Below, one piece after another: positions 31,810 to 42,159 of a stretch of 64,000 bases of DNA (position 1 is its first letter; the number at the start of each line of letters is the position of its first letter). Where the stretch lies: assembly GCA_017591395.1 (NCBI GenBank), contig WEDG01006500.1:1-64000 (forward strand). Direction: 5' to 3'. This stretch comes from Schistocephalus solidus. Lineage: Eukaryota; Platyhelminthes; Cestoda; Diphyllobothriidea; Diphyllobothriidae. A program made the position numbers and the translations under genes. Under the pieces are notes generated by a model. It worked only from the letters and a program-made list of their open reading frames with translations. It had not been told where the DNA came from and did no database searches.

Positions 31810-32595
31810 TCACAGGTCCTCACCTTTTTCTACCAAACATCGGTTTCTTTCCCCAAATCGTGAGAACTGCCACCAAAGACGCCGTCCCATTTGCTTTTAT
31901 ATCCTTCCTCACTTATCGCAAGTTCCCTTCTCATTTTCACTACCTTTGAACAATTTTACATTGCGTTTGACCGTACGCATGCCTGCACACGCGTTCCGTC
32001 GTGAGGACTTCAAGCCGAAACCAAAACCTCCGTCGCCCCTCCTCCCCTGTTTGATCATGTTCGTAGGACTCGGCATTTGTCACTCGTTCCCCCTAACGCT
32101 GATGTTAAAGAAAACAGACTCATCAGAGTTATAATAACTTCCGAACTGTTTTGCCTTTTTTGATTCTTGTTGCCTTTTTTATCCCATCCGGCGTCTCTTT
32201 GGCTGTCACGGCCAACTTCCTCGTCGTGCATGCGGTCACACTGGATAGAGCGCTCTAGGGGGTCGGCGCTCAAATGTAGTGATATTGATGAGGTGGAAAC
32301 ACAAGACCCGTCCCTTGATGATGGAATGGTTGCTCAGGATGCACGATTTAGAAGCAACAAGACAACCTGCACAGGACGACATGTTTTCCTTTGGTGTACA
32401 GACGTGCTAACAGCAGAATTGCTCGGGCATAACACTTGCTATCACCTCATCAATTACGACGCACTAAGAGTGGTTTCTTAGAAGATTGCCAACTAACTGG
32501 GTAACGGAATCGGAGAGGCGAGTTCCAGGAAGTAATCGTGAAGAGGAGACATGATCACTGAAACTAGAGAAGGTCTTTCTACCATGAATACATTG
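31810..32595. other. Gene A 3' flank, otherwise unassigned
   Basis: It follows the stop codon. Part of it may be 3' UTR. No repeat or coding domain recognised. Confidence 0.3.
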
Positions 32596-33654
32596 CATCC
32601 TAAGAAATGAAACAGAGCAACACGCTACCTTTCCTAGATGTCCTCATATTCAGAGAGGATGATGGCTCAATAAGGCGCTCTGTCTTCCATAAAAATAATT
32701 GGAAAGGGCAATGCTTGTACTTTAAAAGCTTTGTACCAGTACAATGGAGACGAAATCTGGTACATAGTCTTTTGCAAAGGGCGAGAAATATTTGCTCTAT
32801 TGAAACCCTAGGTACAGAAATTGCCTGCATCAAATCAGCCTTACTTAACTTTGGATATCCTGTACGCTTCATTCAAAAATACAACCCCTTACAGCAAAAA
32901 GTGACGGAACATTCAGTTCCGAAAAAAGCCCGTTATCATATATCTACGCTTTACTGGTGACAAAATTTCTAATACAATCAAGCAACGATTACACTGCACC
33001 ATAGGAAGAACATAAAATGCAGCTGAGCTCATCTTTATCAGACCTACTAGAAGCCTGCCAATCAACCATCCAAAGGATGCCTTGCCATTGCACGCAACCC
33101 AAATTGTGGTTATGAATTCACATGCACTTTTGAATGCAAGTACATTGGGCGAACGCAACGACAATTGGCAACCAGGGCCGCTGAACATTTGCTTATTGGT
33201 TGTTTAAACAAGAAAATAAAGTAACACGTTCTTCGATTACTAAACAACTATTAGACAGTGGTCACTATGTAGACCTAAAAACAGCTTTTCGAGTTCTTGC
33301 TGGGGCACGAACAACTCGGACTTTGCGGAACTTGGAAGCGGCGTATATACGTAGGGAGAAATCCAACCTTTGCAAGCACTGGACCAAGTGGTCAATTTAC
33401 AATTGTCCTGGTGATTTTCACCCCTAGATGTTACAGGGCTGTAGTTGTCTTAGCTCCTCCCCACATTTTCTTTCATCTGAAGTTTTAAGTTAACGTATTG
33501 ACCTTAGTATTCTCTAAGATGTCCTCTGACTCTTGCTGTTATGTATTAATTTTCTGTAAATTCAAACTGCTGTCCACTTTCATTCGTTATCTGTGTTATG
33601 CAAAGATGGGTTGCATTTGATAAGCCGTCATGAAATTTGTCGGTACCAGTAAAT

Positions 33655-33692
33655 CCTGCTGTTTTGGATTCTCACTCGAATCCATCATCGGA
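33655..33692 (-). ncRNA. Decayed hammerhead, inverted partner
   Basis: Minus strand: CGATGA, T, stem II GGATTC/GAATCC with loop GAGTGA, then AAAAC. Stem II is perfect, but the core and the GAAA have changed. It forms an inverted repeat with 33,774-33,809. Confidence 0.5.
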
Positions 33693-33773
33693 GACAGAGT
33701 GAGATAATGATATTAGATGGCCCAGGTTTTTCAGTAGCAGTGGCCAATCCAATACCCTTATCTAACTCTGCCT

Positions 33774-33809
33774 CTGATGACGGATTCGAATGAAAATATA
33801 CAAAACGTC
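33774..33809 (+). ncRNA. Decayed hammerhead in PLE tail
   Basis: CTGATGA (33,774-33,780), CGGATTC, GAATGA loop, then AAATATA where the partner strand GAATCCG would be expected, and CAAAACGTC. The core is good, but stem II and GAAA (now AAAA) have been lost. Confidence 0.55.
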
Positions 33810-33861
33810 AAACGAATAAAGCTCTTGTTCCAGTGATCGCATCTCCTTCTTCTTGACTGGT

Positions 33862-35865
33862 TGACTTAATGCTTCATTGGGATGCGGGTCAGGCTGCAAC
33901 ATGAGCCACTCTTAATGTATCTTGTTAAATGCGCGGTTTGGACAGGTCGTGTGTGTTGCACGCGTAGATAGGCTGCCTATCTGTCAGACAATGCACCCAC
34001 GAGCACATCACTCGTCCAGATTTTTTTCATCGGAGCAGATGCAGGGGAGGGTGCAAAAATGCTGCACATGCCTGCCTCAATATGGCGCGTGAAAGGCACT
34101 ACCGGTCAACCTTTTATCGTGGAAACCCGCGAAAGTCCGCAGTGGCAACGATCATTTTAAAGTCACTATGGGACTTAATGTGCCAGTCTGTTCCTGAGTC
34201 AATTTTAACTCTACAAAGATACTCTACGGTGCTGACCAAATTCTCTGGTCGTTTTCGTACCTGTTGTTCGCTATGGAGAACTGCTAGTCGTTTGGTTGGA
34301 TTATGTACGTTACCTGCGACGACGGGCTCGGTTGAAACTTAAGAAGTTCAGATGTGCTTCCACCGACTATTCATCTGTACACATGCGCACAGTCAATGCT
34401 ATTTGGCTTCACGCTGGCAACTGCCTTCCCCGCCTATATAATGATGCTCTCACAGGGAGTAACGTTGGATGCGCGGGAGGGCAGATGGTGTGTCACCAAC
34501 TAGCGATCTCTATGGCACCACTGCGTGAACTTGAACAGGCACCACCTCTCTCCAAGCACTGTGCTATTGTATTCGCGCACGGTCCTCAGCATGGCTGTGG
34601 CCACCCCCGGTTCGTTCGGATCCAGTGTCCTCGCTGGTCGTTCTCCTCACTGCCTGTAGATCCGTCGTACCGGATTTGGAGAGTTCGACCATTTCTCTCC
34701 TCCAGCGAAGGAAACCTTGAGGCCTTGACGGAATCTGTTGAACCGGCCTTCTCAACGCCTAGAGGTAGTCAGAACGATAGATCGAGGGCAGCAGCACAGA
34801 TTTCATGAGGTGGAATAAAAATAACGCACCATAGCCGCCTCAATCATGGTTATTTGACAGCCCAGATGTCGTCGCGATGTTGTGCCAGCAGGTGCAAATT
34901 GCCTCGACCGACTTTGTGAACTTCTAACCCCCCCTTTTTACGAAACTACATTTTGGTAGGGCGATATTCTCACTGTAACCGAGATCACTCAACCCACATC
35001 CTGTGGGCAATGAGCGACCGTCAAAACGGTGGAGAACACTTCCGAAAACGCAATCAATGACGAATTTAAAGGCATATAAGTAAGCACCCTTATGAGACGC
35101 CTGATGAATGGGATGAAGCTTTGTGTCGGCAATATTCATCAGATCACTACGCCCTTGGGGATGAATTGAAATAATTTTCAGATGAGTCAATTGCTGAAAA
35201 CTTGTTAGGACTCGTATAGGGACGGCTGCTGAACGGGTGCCGCGCTGTTTGAAATTTCTAGCAACAAGAAGACCGATTTTACTCGAGTCTTTGCACTGAA
35301 ACAAACAGTCCACAGGCATTAATTGGTTCAAATTATTGAATCAATTAATTGAATCTTCCGTCCAGTTGCCTTCGATACCCTCACAGTTTGACCATGAGAG
35401 TTCTCCAAATCGAGCACTGTCGGAAATCTTGGCCTACACAACCTACCATTCCAATCCATTCCCTAACGGATCCCCAGGGTTTCTGAGGACTTTGATTCGA
35501 CTAGGACAGCTCCCCAAATAGAGCAACCTGCCGGAAATCTTGGCTTGGCCTTAACAACCTACCAGTCCAATCCAGGCTCTAACTGCTAGTCAGGCTTTCT
35601 GAGGAGTATCTACAAAACAGGCTGAGTCGTTTATTATCCATATTCTGTCCAACTGATTGTGAAATTTATATCGAGTAACTCGTCATAACAAATACTTTTA
35701 ACAACTTCCACTAGCAGACGTAATTAAGAACGTTCGAGGGATTCCATTAATTTGCAAAAAAGACGGAGTAGATAATTTATATACTGCTAGAGTAAAACCG
35801 CTGGAAGTGTAAACCTTCACCTAACCACCCTTTAATTCTTAAGTCACCACACAAGAATTCAAAAA
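33862..35865. other. Unassigned sequence; one long open frame
   Basis: A 170-codon plus frame at 34,296-34,808 overlaps a minus frame at 34,564-34,755. Neither shows a known domain, and no flanking splice pattern is convincing. Tandem-like short repeats ('caacctaccattccaatcca' twice, around 35,440 and 35,555) occur. Confidence 0.3.
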
Positions 35866-35871
35866 GTCATG

Positions 35872-35952
35872 CCGCAAGCCGGAATTGAACCCGCGACCAC
35901 CAACGCGATGGCAACGCTCGCTAAGAACTCGACCACCTCATTACGGTGGCGG
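35872..35952 (-). repeat. tRNA-like segment just upstream of the CR1-like ORF1
   Basis: On the minus strand 'GGTTCAATTCC' fits a Pol III B box, with 'gtggtcgag' about 40 bases before it as a weak A box. It is probably a SINE-type or tRNA-derived relic in antisense to the LINE. The cloverleaf is not complete. Confidence 0.4.
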
Positions 35953-35968
35953 GCGCTCTCTCAAATTA

Positions 35969-36375
35969 ATATGCACGCTATTGACGACACTGCCATTTGT
36001 GGAGGCTGTCAGAAACTGTCCATCAAGCTAAACCAGCTCGAGGATGAGATAAGACAAATAAAATCTGCGCTAAAAGGCACCTCTCAAGCAGTAGATGCCA
36101 CTCTGAAGTCCACTGAGCGACTTACCAGCAGTAAAACCATTGATACGCGTTCAAAGGGTATCCCAACAACTACTTCGACAGCGTCTACGACTACCGAACA
36201 ACAAGTACCAATGCCGCAGAAAATAAACAGTCCGCCCAAAACAAAAAAAACCGTCCAAAACGCAAAACTGACACCAAGAAGGAAAAAGCCAATGGAAAAC
36301 CGACTTCGAGAGATTCCTCAAAAAGCGCGAACACGGGGCTTTGACCATTGCATTGTCCTCCACAGAAAATACTGA
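35969..36375 (+). CDS. LINE ORF1-type protein with a short coiled coil (broken)
   Basis: The natural start is probably the ATG of MHAIDDTAICGGC at about 35,971 and not the upstream ATG, because the first 30 codons from 35,869 overlap the tRNA-like relic. The sequence has a CxGC pair, then LSIKLNQLEDEIRQIKSALK, which has heptad-like spacing, and a long Lys/Thr/Pro-rich tail. This fits a nucleic-acid-binding ORF1 product, which in CR1/Jockey elements packages the RNA. The frame ends at 36,375, and the following region looks like its continuation in other frames. Confidence 0.6.
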
Positions 36376-37119
36376 GATTATCACAAGCAGTGGAATTGAT
36401 TCCCCAACCGAAACTACCACCTGCGATTCAAAATCGTCGAACCCGTGGAATTCACCGAAACCCAAAAAACCGGATCAAAGCCAACACATAGCCAATCAGC
36501 ATCCGCTCCGTCGTCACCAGTGCGCAACGTGAAACCTTCCCACCGGGTAGTGGAAGACAGCGTCGTAGGTACAAAAATGCCACTGACAGAAAAAAAAGTT
36601 TCATAATACAGGGACTACCTGAATCAACAGCTGCGACTCCAGTAGACCGATATTCTGAAGACATGAACCACTTTCGTGAACTTCTGAACAATATGCTGGA
36701 ACCTAATACGTCGATTGAACTGGAATAAGCCTTCCGCCTTGGAAAACGGCCTCTGAAAGTTATCTTGACCAGTAGCCAGGAATCCAGTTTCATTCTATCA
36801 AGGCGCTTTAAGTTAAAAAACTCAAACCCTGGAGTTTTTTTTTCAACAGGACTTCTCACCTGCGGAGCGGAACAAACGCCATCAACTTGTCATCGAACTA
36901 AGACGGCGGCTCAGCGATGGGGAAACAAATTTGGTTATTTACAAGAACCAAGTGATCCATCGTCCATTGTTCTCCCCATGGAGAGACCCGTTCCGGATTA
37001 CCACGCAGTTGGCCCAGTAAACAGGGTCTCACGCCCGACTGTTAGCCCTTTCCGAGCAACCGCAAACTAACATTCCGGTACACCAATGCACAGAGTATAT
37101 TATCGAAGCTCGACGAGCT

Positions 37120-37786
37120 TAAGATTCATGTCTGCGATCTATCTCAAGATATAATTTCCGTAACAGAAACTTGGTTGTCCCAACACGTGGACGACCGAGA
37201 GGTAACTATGGCTGGCTACCAACTTTTTAGAAAAAACAGGAAAGAGCATCAAGGAGGCGGCGTACTCACATACGTGAAAAGCGAACTTACAGTATTAGAC
37301 AAAACTTATAAAATCGCGTCTACTTCGGAGGCTATATGGCTATCCGTAAAAGTGCCAGGTACATCAAGTCTAGATGTCCTGACAGTCTACCACCCACCGA
37401 GAAGAGACCCCGTAGCCGATGCTTACCTGCTAGAGGAGCTTGAAAAGATTGCTACACGGTTGGATATCCTGATCATGGGTGACTTCAATGTGCCTCACAT
37501 CGACTGGAGCTCAACCTGCGCACATAGTTCTGACCTAGCCTTTGACGGTTGTCTTCTGAGCACGACGCTAAAGCTACTTCTCACACAGCACATCACTTTT
37601 CCAACAAGAGTGTGCGAAGGACAACAGGCCAATTGCCTGAACCTTGTTCTCACAAAGTCGCAGGACAGCATCGACGAAGTGTCATGTCTACCGCCGCTAG
37701 GTAAAAGTGACCACGTGGTGCTGCGATGGGAGTACTCACTATTTTCTATACCAGCAAGACCCACAACAATCAGAAGGAATATATAA
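37120..37786 (+). CDS. LINE apurinic-type endonuclease domain
   Basis: It opens with an 'ISVTETWLSQHV'-type block at about 37,155-37,190, the usual E-containing motif of this fold. Then follow GGGVLTYVKSEL, EAIWLSVKVPG, IMGDFNVPHIDW (GDFN catalytic motif, about 37,475-37,510), LNLVLTKSQDSI and GKSDHVVLRWEYS (the SDH motif). All main catalytic motifs are present. The enzyme would nick target DNA for target-primed reverse transcription. The frame stops at 37,786 before reaching the RT. Confidence 0.85.
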
Positions 37787-38105
37787 CAAGGCGATTTCGG
37801 TGGAATGAGGGCCGAACTCATGCGCACTCAAAGGGAACCTTTATTCTTTGGAAACATAACCGAGGACTGGGAAACGTTCCGGGACATACTGCACAGGGTC
37901 ATGGAAAATCACTGTCCAATTTTGAGAAAAAGGTTGACGAACAGACCGCGATGGCTTACGCATGCCTTAAAAATAAAAGTTATCAAAAAGCGGAGATTGT
38001 GGAAAAAAATCGCTTACGGACGGAAATCCTGCATCTCTAAATGCGTACAAAATGTAGAGAAATCGGGTCAAGTGCCTTTTTGTTAGAACAAGACAGGCTT
38101 TTGAA

Positions 38106-38976
38106 GTGGACCTGTTGAACCGGGCCACCGTGAACCCGAAACTGTTTTACAGTTGCCTCAGGCAGAATACACGGAACAAGGATCCGATACCCCTACTGAG
38201 GACCGCTGAGGGCTTAGACCTAACTGAAGACGGTGCGAAGGCTGATCATCTTCCGGAATTTTTCCAGTCGGTTTTCAAAAAGGAAACGAGTTACGATTAC
38301 CCTACCAATGGCTTCGAAGTGGATACAATAGTCGAAACTGTTCATTTCACCGAGACTACTGTCCTCAAGGAACTGTTGGGGTTAAAGGAATCCAAGTCTC
38401 CGGGTCCCGATGAAGTACCTGCCAAGCTCTTGAAAGAGTTAGCGAGAGAGTTGGCAAAACAACTCTCTACGCTTTTCCAATCATCCTTCCAGACCGGAAG
38501 TCTACCAGCCGACTTGAAATCCGCATGGATTACGCCGCTTAATAAGGGTGGAAGCCGGGTTTCTGCAAAAAATAATCGACGGGTCAGCCTAACTTCAGTT
38601 TGCTGCAAAATAATGGAAAAAATAATTAAGAAACAACTAATACAGTTCCTAGAACATAACAATCTGCTATCCGAGGTCCAGCATGGTTTCCGTAGAGGTA
38701 GATCCTGCGTCACAAATTTGCTTTTTGTTTATAACCTTGGAATGAGGCGGTCGATAGAGGAAACACAGTCTATATCGACTTCAAAAAGGCTTTTGATAGC
38801 GTGCCGCACCACCACCTTCTTTAAAGACTCAACCGCATAGGTGTAAGAGGTAGACTTCTGACATAGATAGAAGACTTCTTAACTGGCCGCTCACAAACTG
38901 TCCATTGTTCATTGTCTACATCAACGATTGTGCCAACGAACTGGACTGCGATATTGCCATGTTTGCCGATGATCTC
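38106..38976 (+). CDS. LINE reverse transcriptase domain (broken)
   Basis: Residues read LLNRATVNPKLFYSCLRQN, LLGLKESKSPGPDEVPAKLL, SAWITPLNKGG, VSLTSVCCKIMEKI, and VQHGFRRGRSCVTNLL. After a frame change VYIDFKKAFDS follows, and in a third frame FADDLK at about 38,962-38,979. The FADD catalytic pair is intact. Part of the palm region between about 38,850 and 38,905 seems deleted. Confidence 0.85.
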
Positions 38977-39036
38977 AAACTGCGGCTGATGAAGAGAACT
39001 TGCAGGCAAACTTAAATCGACTCCAGAAATGGTCAA

Positions 39037-39718
39037 ATGACTGGCTCTTGCCGTTTAATGAGAGCAAGTGCAACATCATACGAGTCGGGAAAAGCAATCC
39101 TTCGAACCGTACGGTTTAGTCTGAATGGCATTCCACTGAAAGAAATGGATTTCCAAAAGGACCTTGGAGTCGGGATCATGCCCTCGCTTAAACCCTACCT
39201 ACATTGCGCAAAGGTAGCGAAGTCAGCCATGTCGATTCTGTACCTCGTTCAAGAGCTTTTGCAGCCTTCACTACCGACTGCTTCGTTAAAGTCTTCGGAA
39301 CATTCGTGCGGCCACAGTTGGAGTCCGCTTTTCAAGCTTGGAGACCCTGGGCGGCGAAAGACATCAACATCCTCGAAAAGGTCCAAAGGCGAGCAACAAA
39401 ACTTGTCCTTGGACATAGCTCACAGCCTTTTGAAACACGGATGTCGAATCTTAATCTCTTTCCCTTGCGCTATAGACAGCTTCGGGGGGACCTGATACTA
39501 ACATTCCGCATACTACGCATCCAGGACTGTTGTCTCGTCCAGGTGATTTCTTCGAGCTAGCCACAACAACGAACTTGAGAGGTCATCTTCTCAAATTACG
39601 CATGACTGGAGCAAGGCTAGACACTCGGAAGTACTTCTTCTCCAAAAGAGTAGTCGAAGCTTGGAATAGTCTTCCTGTAGATGTTGTTATGTCGGACTCC
39701 TTGGAGGTTTTTAAGTGA
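39037..39718 (+). CDS. LINE RT C-terminal domain (two frames)
   Basis: 39,037-39,230 encodes the thumb side (LNGIPLKEMDFQKDLGVGI). From 39,204 another frame gives FVRPQLESAFQAWRPWAAKDI, LEKVQRRATKLV, and at 39,530-39,718 LDTRKYFFSKRVVEAWNSLP. These blocks are typical of the C-terminus of CR1/Jockey-like ORF2. The element seems to end shortly after at 39,735. Confidence 0.8.
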
Positions 39719-39739
39719 AAGTTAGATCGATATAATGGT

Positions 39740-41280
39740 GTGAGCTACAACACGAACTAAAATCTGCAAGAGTTACGACAGCAAATAAGGTATTTATGAT
39801 ACTACTAGCTATATGTAAGTAACATTTCTTAATGTTTGTTATTTTCGTTTGAGGTCTGGCACTCTCCCATAATTCCCATGTTGGGGTCCTCAAGGTCTTC
39901 GCTGCTTAATTATTTGCCCATCTTGGTGACACCGTAAGTGTTCGTATCAGCTGAACCTGGCGGCCGTCGTCCATGAGGTGTATGAACGTTCTCCCTTGGT
40001 TCGAACTGCAATGGACCGAGGATGATCTGGGCATATATTTCCGCCTTTGAAATCCCTCAACGGACTCTGCAATCAGCAAGGGAGCATCTGGCTGATTCAT
40101 GTAACCTTCGCAATGCCCCCCGTTGGACCCCCCCAAAGGTGACAGTTTTTTTCTCCTAAATAGCACCGGGAGGTTTTTCACTGTCTGCTCTTTTTTAACT
40201 ATGTTGGCCTCGCCAACATATCGAGATAATATTTTTTGATACCACAACTCGCATGTACAAATAGGGAATTCAAAGGTGACTCACCTACATATCCCTCAAA
40301 TATACTGATACAAATATGCTGCATCTCTACACCGAACAACGTTTATGGGTGAATATTACATACTCCTAGAGTTAACTGTCATATCCTCTACGGAGCCATT
40401 CCCAATGTAGTTTCGGAAATAGCTAAGTCACTCGGATTATTTCCTAGAGGCAGCCATTCTAGCATCCAAGGACCGACTTTGCTGTTTTCTGAAACAGAAT
40501 ATGTAATGGTAATCTAGTGACTGCCCACATTTCCTTTTGACCGGCATGCAACTTCTTGACATGGGCATATTAATTCTGATCTAGTTCTTCACCCAGACCA
40601 CGACTACAGGCTCACGCGATTTTCAAGCAGATACACGCATGTACAGAATCTCCAGGTCACGACAATAATTTCTGGCACTGGGCTGCCTCAATTTGAATAA
40701 ATCTAGACACTGGGCGTGACCCTTTGGGAGCGGTTTCCCATTTGTTTGGTGGTGGTACAGAGGACTCGGCGTTTATGAGCTCTAAAATCACACAAACACC
40801 GTTCACTAAGGCCTCCTGCCGTGGTTGACGCTACAGACCGGTAGTGAATTTGACGGCACAGAGTTCACTGGCACACAAACAAATAACATCGACTCAGCAA
40901 GCCTTCAAAGGGCCGCCAGGACAAACGGGACCCGAAACAAGCGCAATACATGCGTCAGTACGTCAGTTTCACGTGGTGTCACAGGGCTGAATGGGGGAGG
41001 TGTGCAGAGAGGAAATCAGGAGACAATAGCCATAATTTAGTAGTACAAACGTCAGTCGCTACCAAGCATACTATGCGCTCAAGGCGGAAGGAACGTAAGG
41101 GAGATGGGAATTGTCAATCGCCGTAAACGAGGGCTACCACGCGCGTCTACAGATCGGGGGTGGCGGGACGCCTCTCTAGGTGTGATGAACGAAGATCACG
41201 AGCACCTCAGCAGCAATAATATCAGGCTTAAATATCAGTCACATACAAAAGGTCAAATGCTATAACGAAATTCTATCGCC
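39740..41280. other. Unassigned sequence between LINE and R5 repeat
   Basis: No gene recognised. The frame 39,906-40,247 (minus) has no known domain. Confidence 0.3.
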
Positions 41281-41284
41281 CAAT

Positions 41285-41600
41285 CAGCACACATCCGGAA
41301 CCTTAAAACGAGGTGCCGTAGTGTGCGGCGGCGTCCGCCCTCGAGTCCAAGATACCCTCCTTCCAGTTAAGCCGCCATGCACAACCATCTCTGGTGAACC
41401 TCTGCCTATTAGTTTCATAAACGACGGGAGGCACATGATTCATAATATGGTTGGGCTTGTCGAGGCTCGGTGGCGTGGAGGAGAGGAAAATCCAGCCCAG
41501 CAACCTTTGCTGCAACAGTATCAGATGGATTCGAAAAAACGAATCTGAAACGTCAGTTTATAAAGCTCTTGTCTCAGTGATTGCATCCTTTTTGCGACTA
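41285..41600 (+). repeat. Repeat R5 / possible solo PLE tail with hammerhead
   Basis: 41,285-41,400 matches 49,490-49,670 ('caatcagca', 'aagccgccatgc', 'caacca'). 41,520-41,590 matches the PLE tail at 33,775-33,850: GAAACGTCA against AAAACGTCA, then 'taaagctcttgt' and 'cagtgatygcatc'. No PLE coding sequence is adjacent, so it may be a solo tail. Confidence 0.5.
41522..41554 (+). ncRNA. Hammerhead-like fold, core partly lost
   Basis: CAGATG (in place of CTGATGA), perfect 6-bp stem II GATTCG/CGAATC with an A6 loop, T, then GAAACGTC (41,547-41,554), with palindromic ACGT as helix III and the terminal C as the cleavage nucleotide. Stem II and the 3' half are ideal, but the 5' core has lost a base and changed another. 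Confidence 0.5.
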
Positions 41601-42062
41601 CTTCCTCGACCTCACCTCTTCGCATCTATTAGCAAATAAGAAATAAACAATAACGAGGCGGCGACAGTTGCGGCCACGAAACCACAAGGTTAGCATTAAA
41701 CTCCAGTGCAGCCTCGATCAGGGGACCCGGTTTCCGCACAACCAACACAGGAAAGGATTGAAAAGAAACGGTGGATGGATGAAGTGCGTCAACAAGTGCA
41801 GTTTACGAGAGCGTGATACGATCAAAAATGTGATAAGTTACACCCTTTGGTGAGTTTGAACTGCTGATACGGAAAAAAACTGGTGTATGAACGCCAACTG
41901 CAGAGCATTGGACAGTTGGTTAAAAGAGATGAAAATAAAGTAGAGAGGGGTGGAAACAGTATAAAAGCGGCTGCATTCGCATCTGTGTCCGCGAACGGCG
42001 CCAATCTGATAAAAGAAACAGAGGGCAGATGATAGCTGAAGAAAAAAGCGCCATGTCAAAGT

Positions 42063-42155
42063 CTAGGGTTGCGAAGCGAGACACCTTTCCAGGTGGAGTT
42101 CCAAGGCGACACGGTCGGGGCACGTGCGATTGCAGACAGGACACTCAGGAGTCTC
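42063..42155 (-). CDS. Gene B, last exon: NEMO/optineurin-spaced C-terminal zinc finger
   Basis: Read on the minus strand: acceptor 'ccactctttcag', 93 bases including TAG. It begins ETPECPVCNRTC and has C-x2-C-x12-H-x3-C, ending CLASQP. Same length, phase and layout as the gene A exon at 31,713. About half of the residues agree, including the ligands, the extra Cys, ETP, and the ALELHLERCL / HLEAHLETCL helix. The silent and conservative differences suggest two functional paralogs and not a recent copy. Upstream exons should lie at higher coordinates; the only other one found is at 53,207. Confidence 0.8.
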   Translation of the reverse strand, partial: ETPECPVCNRTCPDRVALELHLERCLASQP

Positions 42156-42159
42156 CTGA

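Larger units (their letters stand above)
32600..33860 (+). pseudogene. Second old Penelope-like element fragment with 3' tail
   Basis: 32,607-32,960 encodes LPFLDVLIFREDDGSIRRSV, a NWKGQCLYFKSFVP block, then GYPVRFIQKYNP, the end of the Penelope RT and linker. Across frame breaks, 33,110-33,430 gives a worn GIY-YIG region (CTFECKYIGRTQ-like) and ITKQLLDSGHYVDLKTAFRVL. It is followed by a tail (33,650-33,860) with hammerhead remnants, as in the 17.2-18.7 kb fragment, suggesting the two belong to one family. Frame breaks make it inactive. Confidence 0.75.
35960..39735 (+). mobile_element. CR1-like non-LTR retrotransposon, long but frame-broken
   Basis: Order on the plus strand: a lysine/threonine-rich ORF1-type product (35,969-36,375 and following broken frames to about 37,070); an apurinic-type endonuclease (37,120-37,786); a linker (37,800-38,180); RT (38,106-38,976 in pieces); and the C-terminal domain (39,037-39,718). 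Stops and frameshifts at about 36,375, 37,786, 38,080 and 38,750-38,840, plus a gap in the RT middle, make it inactive. Decayed copy: 2,580-3,995. Confidence 0.88.

Noticed and set aside
34296..34808. A 170-codon plus-strand gene
   Set aside because: No recognisable motif; an overlapping frame is open on the other strand and nothing favours either.
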